Assembly: GCA_963701675.1 (NCBI GenBank)
Contig: OY969623.1
Coordinates: 6,076,001 to 6,140,000, forward strand
Source: G963701675 sp963701675
GTDB taxonomy: Bacteria; Planctomycetota; Planctomycetia; Gemmatales; Gemmataceae
Direction of reading: 5' to 3'
DNA: 64,000 nt
In this document: positions 9,582 through 17,382 of the stretch, piece after piece
Layout: each line of letters begins with the position of its first letter
How positions within the stretch are numbered: the stretch's first letter is position 1
Made by a program: the position numbers and the translations under genes
The notes under the pieces: generated by a model
Seen by the model: only the letters and a program-made list of their open reading frames with translations
The model's database searches: none
Told to the model about the DNA's origin: nothing

Positions 9582-10024
9582 TCACGCCGGATACGTGCCG
9601 ATGAAATGCCGTACCCACTTTGCCATCAGTTTCACGTCTTCAAGTGTGTATTTCCCGTAGTCCGCATGCGCTGCGTCGTTTCTGATTGCTGCCCACGCCG
9701 TGATCTGTTTCTGCTCGTTATTGCCGTAGATGTTCTTGCGCGCAGCTCTGCGTTCAATGAGTCCAACCTTCGTGATGATGGAATCGGGATTGAATGCTTG
9801 CCACACAGCTTGCGAAAGTGCTGTTCCAGGACGCCTCCAATGAGGACAGCCGCAGGGTCTTTCCAGCCTCCGTCTTCCAAGAGATAGTCCGCCATCTCCA
9901 AGAAGTCAGAGAACATGTCCGAATGAACGCGCTCTGTGAAGGATCGAAGGCGTGCGTTGCGATAGTCCTGGCGCTGCCTTTCTACGAAACCGTCCCGCCC
10001 GTCACCCACACCGATCAACTCCAC
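9582..10024 (-). pseudogene. HEPN/DUF4145-like cytoplasmic protein, frameshifted
   Basis: Two reading frames together make one protein. The first, from ATG 10024, contains FSDFLEMADYLLEDGG, AAVLIGGVLEQHFRKLC and LDSLNAEL. The second, ending at 9582, contains EQKQITAWAAIRNDAAH and a C-terminal helix VKLMAKWVRHFI. The switch lies near 9736-9745 and needs a single-base change. RNDAAH fits the R-x4-H HEPN motif. Homologous small proteins of this layout occur widely as unannotated HEPN/DUF4145-like proteins. Either the gene is dead or the assembly has an indel. Confidence 0.65.
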
Positions 10025-10067
10025 ACTCTCCTGCCCAAGCCCTCGCAGTCATGGTGTCGATGGCACG

Positions 10068-10104
10068 CTTCGCCGCAAGTGTACGAATGTAAATTCAAAA
10101 CTCG
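10068..10104. repeat. Degenerate right end of the MITE at 3643
   Basis: The stretch CTTCGCCGCAAGTGTACGAA (10068-10087) and the following AAAACTCG resemble the right inner part of the 3643-3753 element at about 29 of 37 positions. There is no matching left end. The surrounding 10105-10338 contains nothing else recognisable. Confidence 0.4.
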
Positions 10105-10338
10105 GTCGGGAATTTCGGAACGGGAACTTTTTCCCAATGTCGAACTCTATAGTCGTTTATCCAAAGACTCAGGAAACCTAAACTGCCATCTTTCCCTTGG
10201 TCGCCCAATGTTTCGGCAACGGTGGTTGGGGTGGCAATGGAGGGTCATGCGGCGGAAAGCTTCTCGATGGGTCAATCTTGTCGTCGATCGAAGATTGCTT
10301 GTAGATTGGCACTAGGTTTGTCAGCTTGGGCAGTTCCA

Positions 10339-10538
10339 CTATGGGAGACTATGATGGCTTCCGCGTCCTCCACTTGTCGTAAACCGCTTGGCCAGTTCCA
10401 TGAGCTCGAGAGGAACTGCAAGGACGACCGTGTTGGAAGCGGTAGGTCCGAGTCCGTCGATGGTCTGAAGCGTACGAAGCTGCATGGCGCCAGGGCTGGC
10501 AAACATGGTGGTGGCGGCGGCCGCTGTTCGCAAGGCCG
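10339..10538 (-). pseudogene. C-terminal fragment of an SPFH/slipin (stomatin-like) gene
   Basis: One minus-strand frame reads TTMFASPGAMQLRTLQTIDG followed by LGPTASNTVVLAVP and LELMELAKRF, the typical end of bacterial slipins. The rest of the slipin is missing. It joins directly to a truncated cardiolipin synthase at about 10538, so the locus is a deletion fusion of two membrane-associated genes. Confidence 0.65.
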
Positions 10539-11099
10539 GGCTTCCACGAAGAGCTTGCCCGCCCGGTCGTTGTCGAGGATGTACGTACTGACGGCGACAG
10601 ATTGCTTTGCCTCGTGGATCGCGCGGAGCATGGCGGGGTAGGCTTGCTCACCGTTACGGAGTGGCTGGACCTGGTTCCCGGCCAAGAGCGGTTTCCCAGT
10701 CACACTGCTGACCAGCCTTGCCAAAGGAGCCAACTGAGACACATCCGGGACAAAAGCCTGGGAGAACACGGCGACTGCATCTTTGCAGAGCGACTTTGCT
10801 CGCTTCACTGGATGCCGTCGCCGCAATCGGTTGGCTCGCCGCTGGATCCGATTGATGCCCGCCAAAAAGTAGAGGAGAGCGCCGACCACAGGCACGAGCC
10901 AGATCACACCAACCCAGCCGATGGCCGAACGGTGATCGCGTTTGTGAAGCACGACGTGCGCGGAAGCACCCAGGTCGATGACCAGAACAACTGACGCCGT
11001 GATCCAATACCATCCGAAAGAATTAGAATCCACCTGATCTCCGGCTCGTGCAAGAATATTTCGGCTATGTCGTCGCGTCACTAGCCCGATTTTCCGCAC
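10539..11099 (-). pseudogene. Cardiolipin synthase, N-terminal fragment
   Basis: About 187 residues are preserved: a first transmembrane helix (about 30-50), the PLDc_N motif HKRDHRSAIGWVGVIWLVP with a second helix (60-80), a basic loop, and the start of the first phospholipase D domain (STYILDNDRAGKLFVEA). The HxKxxxxD catalytic motifs are lost because the gene runs into the slipin remnant. The intact enzyme joins phosphatidylglycerol into cardiolipin at the inner membrane. Confidence 0.75.
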
Positions 11100-11159
11100 C
11101 CATTCATCCTTAGCGGGGCGGTGGACGTGAGCTTGGTCACGTGCCCGAATTCCATTTCG

Positions 11160-12077
11160 TTACGGGATCTCCGCCAACTCCCCGGCGCCTTTCGTGCTTA
11201 GTGCGCGGTAGGTGCTGTGCGTAATGGTGGCGGCGACGAACCGAACGGCGCCGTCGGCGATCGCGAAATGTGCGCCGCCGGAATGTCGGCTCCGGAATGA
11301 CATGACGTTCCACCAGGAATCGGGTGTTGGCGGGTTGGGGAAATAGTTTAAGGGTGCATGGCACGAAGCCCAATCGCCGTTGGCGTAGTACGCCGCGGAA
11401 TGGTTGTTGTGTTCCGGCACATCCTCGCCGACTATGAACGTGTTGCTCTGCCCATCGGTAACCTGGCCGAAGCGCACGGGTTCCTGATAAGTGTTGCGGT
11501 AAAAGAAGCCGTTGCATCCGCTCGTGCTGTGGCAATCGGGCATCGTACCAGGGTGAATACTTGCGTTGCCGCCGACCTTCGTGTCCCCTAGGACCCCTTT
11601 GTAACTCGTCAGGGCCACGCCAATATTGATCCATTGAAACTGAGTCGCGGACAACAGACGTACGGAAGGGTCCGAGGGACACTGAAGCACAGGTAACTGT
11701 ACCTTCATCCCGGGGTGACACGCCGGATTGGCGAGCCCGGCGCCGCTGAAGAAATTCCCCGTCACGCTCGACTCGAACTGTCGGTAGAGCGGCTCCTGTT
11801 CCAGATGGGGCAGCACCCGAAGAATCCAACCGCGGCCTGTGTAGGGCGCTGCGGGCTTCTTCGGTTCGGACCACGGACTGGTGCTGATTGGCAGCGTGCC
11901 GTAGACGCCGTGGTAGGAGTGTAGTGCTACTCCGATCTGTTTCAGATTGTTGGAGCAGCGCGCCCGGTTCGCCGCTTCGCGGACTCGCTGAACGGCCGGC
12001 AAGAGGAGCGCGATCAGGATGCCGATGATGGCAATGACGACGAGCAGCTCGATCAGCGTGAAAGCGATGCGCCGCAC
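11160..12077 (-). CDS. DUF1559 pilin-like secreted protein
   Basis: The protein has 305 residues. The N-terminus MRRIAFTLIELLVVIAIIG is a class III (type IV pilin-like) signal with the F-T-L-I-E cleavage and methylation site, and it continues with VREAANRARCSNNLKQ, the DUF1559 hallmark. The C-terminal HSGGAHFAIADGAVRFV is the typical GG-x-H/N-x-x-x-ADG motif. These proteins are abundant in planctomycetes and are probably surface or periplasmic pseudopilins; the exact job is unknown. No partner gene is adjacent. Confidence 0.93.
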   Translation of the reverse strand: MRRIAFTLIELLVVIAIIGILIALLLPAVQRVREAANRARCSNNLKQIGVALHSYHGVYGTLPISTSPWSEPKKPAAPYTGRGWILRVLPHLEQEPLYRQFESSVTGNFFSGAGLANPACHPGMKVQLPVLQCPSDPSVRLLSATQFQWINIGVALTSYKGVLGDTKVGGNASIHPGTMPDCHSTSGCNGFFYRNTYQEPVRFGQVTDGQSNTFIVGEDVPEHNNHSAAYYANGDWASCHAPLNYFPNPPTPDSWWNVMSFRSRHSGGAHFAIADGAVRFVAATITHSTYRALSTKGAGELAEIP

Positions 12078-12316
12078 GAGGATCTCTCAAGCGATGAACA
12101 GCAGGCGGAGAGCATTGTAGCGCCTTTCTGTAGCAAATGCAAACGGCCCAAGGGTCCTGGTGGCCCGTTGCGCGGGGTCGTCAGCCATGGAATTGTCCGA
12201 AAGAAATGGATGCTCGTGACACTCGACTGTGGACATCAAATCCTGATGGATGAGCGAGATTACCCGCCTGCGTCGTTATTCTCACCCGCACCGCCCGCTG
12301 CGGCCATCGAGTTTTC
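12078..12316. other. Non-coding interval before the repeat
   Basis: No gene or known site was recognised between the DUF1559 start and the dispersed repeat. It would hold the DUF1559 promoter and perhaps one edge of the recombinase element. Confidence 0.4.
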
Positions 12317-12545
12317 GATTCATCGTTCGGCTCCCCTTGCGCAATTCGAACTTTTGACCCAGTTGTGAACTGGTCGGAGTTGTCAACTACTGGGTCAAGC
12401 ATCGTTCGACCTGTTTTTCACGGCGTTTTCTTGAGACATGAGAGATCGCTTGTGCAGTTCACAGCCGGGGCGGAATTTCGAATGTTCGAAATCGGCGTCC
12501 GCTGGGCGCTGACTTCGCCGTCGAGGCGCCGGGGTCGGAGCGTGT
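12317..12545 (+). repeat. Dispersed repeat R2, copy a (two palindromes)
   Basis: About 230 bases shared with 47346-47575 and 62119-62335, and partly with 46671-46760 and 62958-63125. It contains an interrupted inverted repeat TTGACCCAGT (12354-12363)/ACTGGGTCAA (12389-12398) and a perfect palindrome ATTTCGAATGTTCGAAAT (12475-12492). It sits just beyond the stop codon of the leftward recombinase/HTH operon. It could be an element end, a crossover site or an operator; this is inference. Confidence 0.8.
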
Positions 12546-12626
12546 CGGGTTAGATCATTTTGCGAATCGAATATTCCGATTTGTGACCGCACTTTGCGCT
12601 GCGAGCACGATCTGAGTACCACCCTA

Positions 12627-12935
12627 TCAATGGTCGCGAAGGTCATCGGCTTTTCTTTCGCCGACTTCGGACGGAGCGCTTGCGAAGCCGGCTCTGACGA
12701 GGCTTCCCCGTCTTGGGAGTCCCCGACGTGTCCGACTTTGCAATGCGGAAGGCACTTCGGCATCAATCCGAACCGGATCTCCTTCGTCAGCACGTCCAAG
12801 CTGTTGGCGTAACTCTTCCAGGGTTACCGGAACGCGTTGCGCCACGGGGCCGTAGATTTGATGCTCTCCGTCCGGTAACAGAATGGTGGCAACGGGGTTG
12901 CCATCGGCATCGATGAATCCTCGAAACTGCGTCAT
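12627..12935 (-). CDS. Possible independent small protein from an internal start
   Basis: Within the HTH frame an ATG at 12935 is preceded by a strong ribosome-binding site (AAAGGAG, plus-strand CTCCTTT at 12944-12950). This suggests that MTQFRGFIDADGNPVATI... was, or still is, its own gene of 102 residues whose upstream neighbour lost its stop codon. The protein has a short beta-rich start and a charged tail; I do not recognise it. Confidence 0.5.
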   Translation of the reverse strand: MTQFRGFIDADGNPVATILLPDGEHQIYGPVAQRVPVTLEELRQQLGRADEGDPVRIDAEVPSALQSRTRRGLPRRGSLVRAGFASAPSEVGERKADDLRDH

Positions 12936-13319
12936 GACATCATCTCCTTTCATGGGACTAGGTTTGGTGTCTGGGAATCGGCTGTGCCATTGGCGCCGTT
13001 GGTCGTTCCAATTCAACAGGGCGGCAATGGGTAAGAGTTGGACGAGCGTGACGGGGTCGCGTCCGCGGTGGGTTGGAGGCCAGAACAGGATCGTTTGCTG
13101 GAGGTCGGGTGCCAGATTGAGCAGACGCATGATCTGGCTCACGCGAGCCCGGCTGACGTGGCCCAGGCGAGCCAGGTCCGCGTAGTCCCGCACGATACCA
13201 TCGGCGATGAGGTGGTCGAAGCGAATGGCCAAGGCCAGCAAGCGCGCTACCCGCGGTATTCGGCCCTGGATCGCGTCCGGGGGCCGTTCCGGACCGTACA
13301 CGAGAGTCGGGTGCCTCAT
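12627..13319 (-). CDS. ParB-like HTH protein fused in frame to a second small ORF
   Basis: Residues 1-125 match the HTH family seen at 47206 and 63554: IPRVARLLALAIRFDHLI, the helix-turn-helix YADLARLGHVSRARVSQIMR, then LLNLAPDLQQTILF, like the HTH of ParB/KorB. The sister proteins stop soon after the WNDQRRQW-type motif; this one runs on for about 100 residues beginning MTQFRGFIDADGNP. Its ATG at 13319 overlaps the recombinase stop codon (ATGA), so translation is coupled. It probably binds DNA with or for the recombinase, perhaps as a directionality factor or repressor; this is inferred from the constant pairing. Confidence 0.8.
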   Translation of the reverse strand: MRHPTLVYGPERPPDAIQGRIPRVARLLALAIRFDHLIADGIVRDYADLARLGHVSRARVSQIMRLLNLAPDLQQTILFWPPTHRGRDPVTLVQLLPIAALLNWNDQRRQWHSRFPDTKPSPMKGDDVMTQFRGFIDADGNPVATILLPDGEHQIYGPVAQRVPVTLEELRQQLGRADEGDPVRIDAEVPSALQSRTRRGLPRRGSLVRAGFASAPSEVGERKADDLRDH

Positions 13320-14560
13320 GGATACGGCTCCTCGTTCACGCGCACGGCCACGGCTGAGCGGCCGTCGTTCTTTAAGGCGATCGTGACCTGGCGCTGGACG
13401 GGGTGGAAGTCGACGCGCTCGACGAGCAGCCCTACGCGGGTTGCCGGCTCGGACGGGCGGTGCGTGCCGCCGTTGTCGGTGTCTCCCCCGGCTTTATGGA
13501 TCCCGAGTCGATCCCACACGAGCCGTTCGATCTGCGACGCCGCGATGGTGTTCGACTTGCCGGAGCGGTGCTTCCAGGTATGCCGACAGGCGTAATAGCG
13601 ATAGCGCTTGCCACGTCGGGACGTGTGGGTCGGTGTCATGGCCGCGCCGCATTCGCCACAATGCAGTAAGCCCTGGAGTAACGCAACCGAAGGGGTCCCT
13701 GGGGAGGCGCCGTTACTCCGCGTTCGGCGCTGCAGGAGGCTTTGCGCTTGTCGCCAGAGCTCGGTGTCCACGATGGCCGGATGTTCGCCGGCGTAGAGCT
13801 CTCCGTGGTAGGAGACTTGGCCGAGGTAGCAAGGGTTGGTCAGAAGCCGTTGGATGCTGACCGTGGTAAACGGCTCGCCGCCGCGCTCGATGCCAGCGCG
13901 CGTGGTCCAGCGTTTGTGCTTCCAGCCCCGGCGATGCAACTCCGCGACCACCGGCCACAGCGCCTGTTTCTTGAGGAAGAGCGTAAAGATCTCCTGCACC
14001 CGCGCCGCTTCCTGGAGATTAATGACCAAACGCCGGCGCAAAGGATCGAGGTCGTAGCCTAAGAGCGGCCGGCCGCCCGACCACTTCCCCTTACGGCGGG
14101 TGGCGGCCATCTTGTCGCGGGTGCGCTCGGAGATGAGCTCGCGTTCGAACTGGGCAAAGGACAGAAGTACGTTCAGCACCAGCCGGCCCATCGACTGGGC
14201 GGTGTTGAACTGCTGAGTCACGGACACGAAGGAGACCTGGTGCTTGTCAAAGGTCTCCATCAACTTGGCGAAGTCCAGAAGCGAGCGGCTAAGCCGGTCG
14301 ACTTTGTAGGTGACGACGCAATCGATCTTGCCGGCTCCGATATCAGCCATGAGGCGCTGAAGCGCTGGGCGATCGATCGTGGCGCCGCTATACCCGCCAT
14401 CGTCGTAACGGCTGGGCAAGCAAACCCAGCCTTCCCTTACTTGGCTGGCGATGAAGGCTTGTCCCGCTTCGCGTTGGGCATCCAGGGAGTTAAACTCCCG
14501 GTCGAGGCCCTCACTGGTCGACTTGCGAGTATAGACGGCGCAGCGGATCTGGGAACGCAA
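13316..14560 (-). CDS. Serine recombinase (resolvase/invertase N-terminal plus recombinase domain)
   Basis: The protein has 414 residues. The catalytic domain starts with YTRKSTSEG (nucleophile Ser14) and contains YKVDRLSRSLLDF and the FERELISERTRDKM helix. A recombinase domain follows (LFLKKQALWPVVAELHRRGW), then a zinc ribbon with HCGECGAAM and YACRHTW. It is shorter than classical large serine integrases and lacks a long coiled coil. The likely start is TTG at 14560. It cuts and rejoins DNA at specific sites by a phosphoserine link. It lies 21 bases after DUF2924 and overlaps the HTH gene. A broken copy at 20908 and a partial one at 63551 are homologous. Confidence 0.95.
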   Translation of the reverse strand: MRSQIRCAVYTRKSTSEGLDREFNSLDAQREAGQAFIASQVREGWVCLPSRYDDGGYSGATIDRPALQRLMADIGAGKIDCVVTYKVDRLSRSLLDFAKLMETFDKHQVSFVSVTQQFNTAQSMGRLVLNVLLSFAQFERELISERTRDKMAATRRKGKWSGGRPLLGYDLDPLRRRLVINLQEAARVQEIFTLFLKKQALWPVVAELHRRGWKHKRWTTRAGIERGGEPFTTVSIQRLLTNPCYLGQVSYHGELYAGEHPAIVDTELWRQAQSLLQRRTRSNGASPGTPSVALLQGLLHCGECGAAMTPTHTSRRGKRYRYYACRHTWKHRSGKSNTIAASQIERLVWDRLGIHKAGGDTDNGGTHRPSEPATRVGLLVERVDFHPVQRQVTIALKNDGRSAVAVRVNEEPYP

Positions 14561-14581
14561 TGGTACCTGGAGCTTCCCCCA

Positions 14582-15052
14582 TCAGGATGCCTCCCGCTGG
14601 CGCAGATGGAAGAAGCCATAACCGCTGCAATGCGTACCGGTGATGGCTTTGGCGACGGCACTAAGGGAACGATAAACCGTGCCTTCGTATTCGAAGCCCT
14701 CGGCCAGGACTTTCACTTCGAGCCGCGCGCCTCTGTAGAGGCGTTGGATGACCGCGCCCGGGAGAAGCCGTCCATCGGGGGGTTGCGGTCGGCCGGCGGG
14801 GATCGGTGACGGCCGCCGTGGCGGACCGAGGCGGATATCGGCGTCGTTGGCCAGTTCGAGGGCGCGTTGGCGGGCGCGTTCGGAGAGGCCGCCTTGGGCC
14901 AGGGCCTGCATTCGCCAGGCCATCTTGCGTAGGAGCCAGAGACGATTGTGAGAAGCCGTTGCCTCGCCGAAGATGCAGGCGTACTGGGCCCGCAATTCGG
15001 TGACGCGCATGCGCGTGAGTGCTGTCAGATCTACGTGGCGATTCGATTCCAT
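14582..15052 (-). CDS. DUF2924 protein
   Basis: The protein has 156 residues. It carries the DUF2924 pattern LTRMRVTELRAQYACIFGE and NRLWLLRKMAWRMQ at the N-terminus, and the C-terminal GTVYRSLSAVAKAITGTHCS with SGYGFFHL. DUF2924 genes are typically found next to serine recombinases in phage-like or mobile regions; the molecular role is unknown, although the compact basic fold suggests DNA binding. ATG 15052 has a GGGGGA ribosome-binding site and lies 4 bases after the ligase stop. A broken C-terminal copy occurs at 26570-26672. Confidence 0.9.
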   Translation of the reverse strand: MESNRHVDLTALTRMRVTELRAQYACIFGEATASHNRLWLLRKMAWRMQALAQGGLSERARQRALELANDADIRLGPPRRPSPIPAGRPQPPDGRLLPGAVIQRLYRGARLEVKVLAEGFEYEGTVYRSLSAVAKAITGTHCSGYGFFHLRQREAS

Positions 15053-15056
15053 ATGT

Positions 15057-15671
15057 TTATCCCCCTTGCAACCGTACGCGCTGGGTGGGTTTGATCTTGC
15101 GCCAGGCGGCCGCGCGCTTGCCGGGCCGGTAGCGGCTGGTCAGGTGTTTGGCCATCATGCCTTCGTGACCCTGGGCCACCAAAGTCGCGAAGAACTTTCG
15201 GCCGGCGCCGATGATTCCTAGCGAGAACACGAGGCTCGGTTCGTTGAGTTCGTGCAGCAACTGCTCTAAGGCAGCGCGCCGCGTGCGTAACGGTTCTGCC
15301 AGAAGCGACCGGCCGCGCAGGCGTAAGAGATCAAAGACCATGTAGGCCACCGGGAAGTTGCGGCTGGCTCGGGTAACGCGCTCGGGGTGAACCAGTTGGT
15401 GGCGGCGCAAGATAGCACCCAAGGTTGGGATTCCCGATGGACCCCAACGGACGAGTTCGCCGTCCAGGACCGTATCCGCCGGCACACGAGCCAAGACCGC
15501 CAACTCGGGGTAACGGTCGCGGTAACTGACGCCGTCGCGGCCCCAAAGCGCCCACGTGGAACCCGAGGCTGCCAAGGCGCGAATACCGTCCCATTTGACT
15601 TCGAAGAGATATTCCTCCGAGTCGAACGGCTCGCTGGCCACCGCCAACATGGGCAGAAGAGATGTGATCAT
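15057..15671 (-). CDS. Minimal ATP-dependent DNA ligase (LigD/LigC-type nucleotidyltransferase domain)
   Basis: The protein has 204 residues, only the adenylation domain. Motif I is EVKWDGIRAL with the AMP-accepting lysine, followed by DGELV, VFDLLRLRG (motif III), EGMMAKHL (motif IV) and AWRKIK (motif V). The chain stops just after motif V, so the OB-fold domain with motif VI that usual ligases need is absent, and the next gene starts immediately. Its start codon overlaps the Ku stop (ATGA), which implies co-production with Ku. In bacterial NHEJ, Ku recruits the ligase to double-strand ends. Whether this short form seals DNA alone is unknown. Confidence 0.9.
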   Translation of the reverse strand: MITSLLPMLAVASEPFDSEEYLFEVKWDGIRALAASGSTWALWGRDGVSYRDRYPELAVLARVPADTVLDGELVRWGPSGIPTLGAILRRHQLVHPERVTRASRNFPVAYMVFDLLRLRGRSLLAEPLRTRRAALEQLLHELNEPSLVFSLGIIGAGRKFFATLVAQGHEGMMAKHLTSRYRPGKRAAAWRKIKPTQRVRLQGG

Positions 15672-16516
15672 GCCCGCCTCCGGGCCAGCGGAAGGGAACC
15701 CGCTGCCACGCTCTTCTGAAGCGCCTCGAGAAGTGGCAGCATCGGTAGAACTTCGGCGGGCGCCGCTGTCGGCGGCCGTTTGTCGATAGCCGCCTGCACC
15801 AACATCGCCAACTGCTCGGTGCGGTCGTCGCGGTACTCCGACCAGTTCACCGGCTGGGTGTGGGAGTCGATCAGTTTTCCAGCCAGGTCCTCCTCAGCCG
15901 CGGAAATCGCGGGTGTTTCCATGACGGCGGCCGGCCGCATTTGCGCCGGGTAGTGCAAAACATGTAGGCTCAACACCGTTGCGCTAGGCCGGACCAAGGC
16001 CAGCCGGCGCTGGCCCGACAGTACCACCCGGCCCACGGCCCACTTGCGGCGATCTCGCAGAGCCGCAAATAAAACCGCGTAGGGGTAGTGGGCCACCAGC
16101 CCGTCGGGCAGCAGGTACAAGCTGCGGCCGGCAAAGAGCGCCGGATCAAAGTCCTCGGCGCTCAAGAACCGTTCGAGACACAAGGCACGCTCGGCGGGCG
16201 CACGCAATTGGTCGAGCTTATCGTCGTCGATGACCACGTAGTCGCGGTCAGTGTAGAAGTACCCGCTTGTGATCGTGGCGGCGTCGACGGGACCGTGCAC
16301 GGGGCAGTTCTTGAGGTAGCGGATGCGTTGGCCGCACTCGGCATGCACTTGATGGCAGTGCGTCTCCGTGCTGGTCTGGATCGCCGGATACGCTTTGACC
16401 GGGATGGTGACCAGGCTTAAACGCAAGAGGCCGGACCAACTGGCCCGGCCCCGTGAGGTCGCTGGAAACGCGTCAGGCGGTGTCGGCGGCCTGCGCGGTA
16501 TCGGCGTGGTGGACAT
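15668..16516 (-). CDS. ku: Ku protein, non-homologous end joining
   Basis: The protein has 282 residues. The bacterial Ku core begins with SGLLRLSLVTIPVKAYPA and continues with ETHCHQVHAECGQRIRY, GYFYTDRDYVVIDDDKL, ALCLERFL and SLYLLPDG. Ku homodimers ring DNA ends and bring in the ligase. I chose ATG 16516 over the longer frame because GGAGG lies six bases upstream and the Ku homology begins soon after. It sits 34 bases after the HARE-HTH gene and overlaps the ligase start. A shattered fragment of another Ku gene lies at 61670-61798. Confidence 0.94.
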   Translation of the reverse strand: MSTTPIPRRPPTPPDAFPATSRGRASWSGLLRLSLVTIPVKAYPAIQTSTETHCHQVHAECGQRIRYLKNCPVHGPVDAATITSGYFYTDRDYVVIDDDKLDQLRAPAERALCLERFLSAEDFDPALFAGRSLYLLPDGLVAHYPYAVLFAALRDRRKWAVGRVVLSGQRRLALVRPSATVLSLHVLHYPAQMRPAAVMETPAISAAEEDLAGKLIDSHTQPVNWSEYRDDRTEQLAMLVQAAIDKRPPTAAPAEVLPMLPLLEALQKSVAAGSLPLARRRA

Positions 16517-16550
16517 GGAAGTTCCTCCGAGTAAATAGCTGACTAAGGGA

Positions 16551-16925
16551 TTAGGTGTGAACGAACTTGCCGCGGGACACTTTGCGAAAGCGGGCTTGCG
16601 CGCCCTTGGTGCGGACCTCTTTGAGGATCGATGAATAGAGAGTCGCAGCGGGAGTCTTACCCGCCGGCGAGTTCCAGAGTCCTTTCTGGGCCATGAGGGC
16701 AATCATCTCCTGGCAGGTCATCGGCTCTGTCGCCTCCGCCAGCACCGCGGCCGCGGCGTTGAGGGCGCTGGGACGTGGAGAGTGCGCTTTGGATGAATCG
16801 GGACCAACTGGCGTCGCCAATCCATTGACCGCCGTCTCAGCGGCTGGTCCGCGGCGCCTGGGCAGAGGCTTCTTTGGCGGGAGGCGTTTCGACTTACCGG
16901 TGGTCTTGGACTTCTTCGTGGCCAT
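16551..16925 (-). CDS. HARE-type winged-helix protein with basic N-terminal tail
   Basis: The protein has 124 residues from ATG 16925. The first 45 residues are lysine/proline-rich (MATKKSKTTGKSKRLPPKKP), like a histone-type tail. The C-terminal 70 residues form a HARE/HB1-ASXL winged helix: LNAAAAVLAEATEPMTCQEM, KGLWNSPAGKTPAATLYSSI and KVSRGKF. HARE-HTH domains occur in chromatin and restriction-related proteins and bind DNA. As the gene immediately upstream of Ku and the ligase, it may bind DNA ends or regulate the operon. The ribosome-binding site GAAAGGA lies 12 bases upstream, right after a large hairpin. Confidence 0.85.
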   Translation of the reverse strand: MATKKSKTTGKSKRLPPKKPLPRRRGPAAETAVNGLATPVGPDSSKAHSPRPSALNAAAAVLAEATEPMTCQEMIALMAQKGLWNSPAGKTPAATLYSSILKEVRTKGAQARFRKVSRGKFVHT

Positions 16926-16944
16926 GAGGTGGGGTCCTTTCAAT

Positions 16945-17003
16945 CGAGGTAACATCGGCGCGGCGAAAGTCGCCGCGCCCGACACACGAGCACTGTTACC
17001 TCG
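16945..17003 (-). promoter_or_regulatory. Nested hairpin in the leader of the HARE-Ku-ligase operon
   Basis: An outer stem CGAGGTAACA (16945-16954)/TGTTACCTCG (16994-17003) encloses a perfect inner stem GGCGCGGCGA (16957-16966)/TCGCCGCGCC (16970-16979) with a 3-base loop. It ends about 20 bases before the HARE start codon. It has no U-run, so an attenuator, RNA-processing or protein-binding leader is as likely as a terminator. Confidence 0.7.
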
Positions 17004-17105
17004 CCGGGCGCCACACCTCAAGCGCCTTTGGGACGAAAGTCTCAGATTTGTGGCTGCTTGACGGACTCAGCTTGTGTGCGTCCCAACGGCATGGGTAGCG
17101 GCGCA

Positions 17106-17363
17106 TTACTGTTTTGAATCGTTCCGGCCGAAGTCGATTCCCGGCAAGCGACTCGGCAACGCCTGTTCGATCTTCTCTTCGACGACGTCGGGCGCCTGGC
17201 GTCCGCCGCTGAACAACGGCTCAACAAGCCGGCGCGTCTCTGGATCAAGTTGGTCCAACGGAACGGCGCCGCACAGCGCTTGCCAAAACAACGGTGGCAG
17301 CTTGCCCGTGGCGCCGTGCTGCCGTTCCAAGCGTTCCACCCGCGCGCGAAGGTTTCGACTCAT
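17106..17363 (-). CDS. Small hypothetical protein
   Basis: The protein has 85 residues. It opens with a basic amphipathic helix (MSRNLRARVERLERQHG) and continues with a short helical body (ALCGAVPLDQLDPETRRLVE). I do not recognise a family. Its position between the broken phage-like HTH gene and the HARE gene, on the same strand, suggests it belongs to the mobile element. Confidence 0.55.
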   Translation of the reverse strand: MSRNLRARVERLERQHGATGKLPPLFWQALCGAVPLDQLDPETRRLVEPLFSGGRQAPDVVEEKIEQALPSRLPGIDFGRNDSKQ

Positions 17364-17382
17364 GCGATTCTTTGCCTCCGGT

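Noticed and set aside
11137..12090. Alternative 317-codon frame over the DUF1559 gene
   Set aside because: It is the same strand in another frame; the pilin-like signal and ADG motif are only in the 11160-12077 frame.
15668..16702. Longer Ku with a 62-residue N-terminal extension
   Set aside because: The extension overlaps the HARE gene and lacks a ribosome-binding site; ATG 16516 has GGAGG and fits the usual Ku length.
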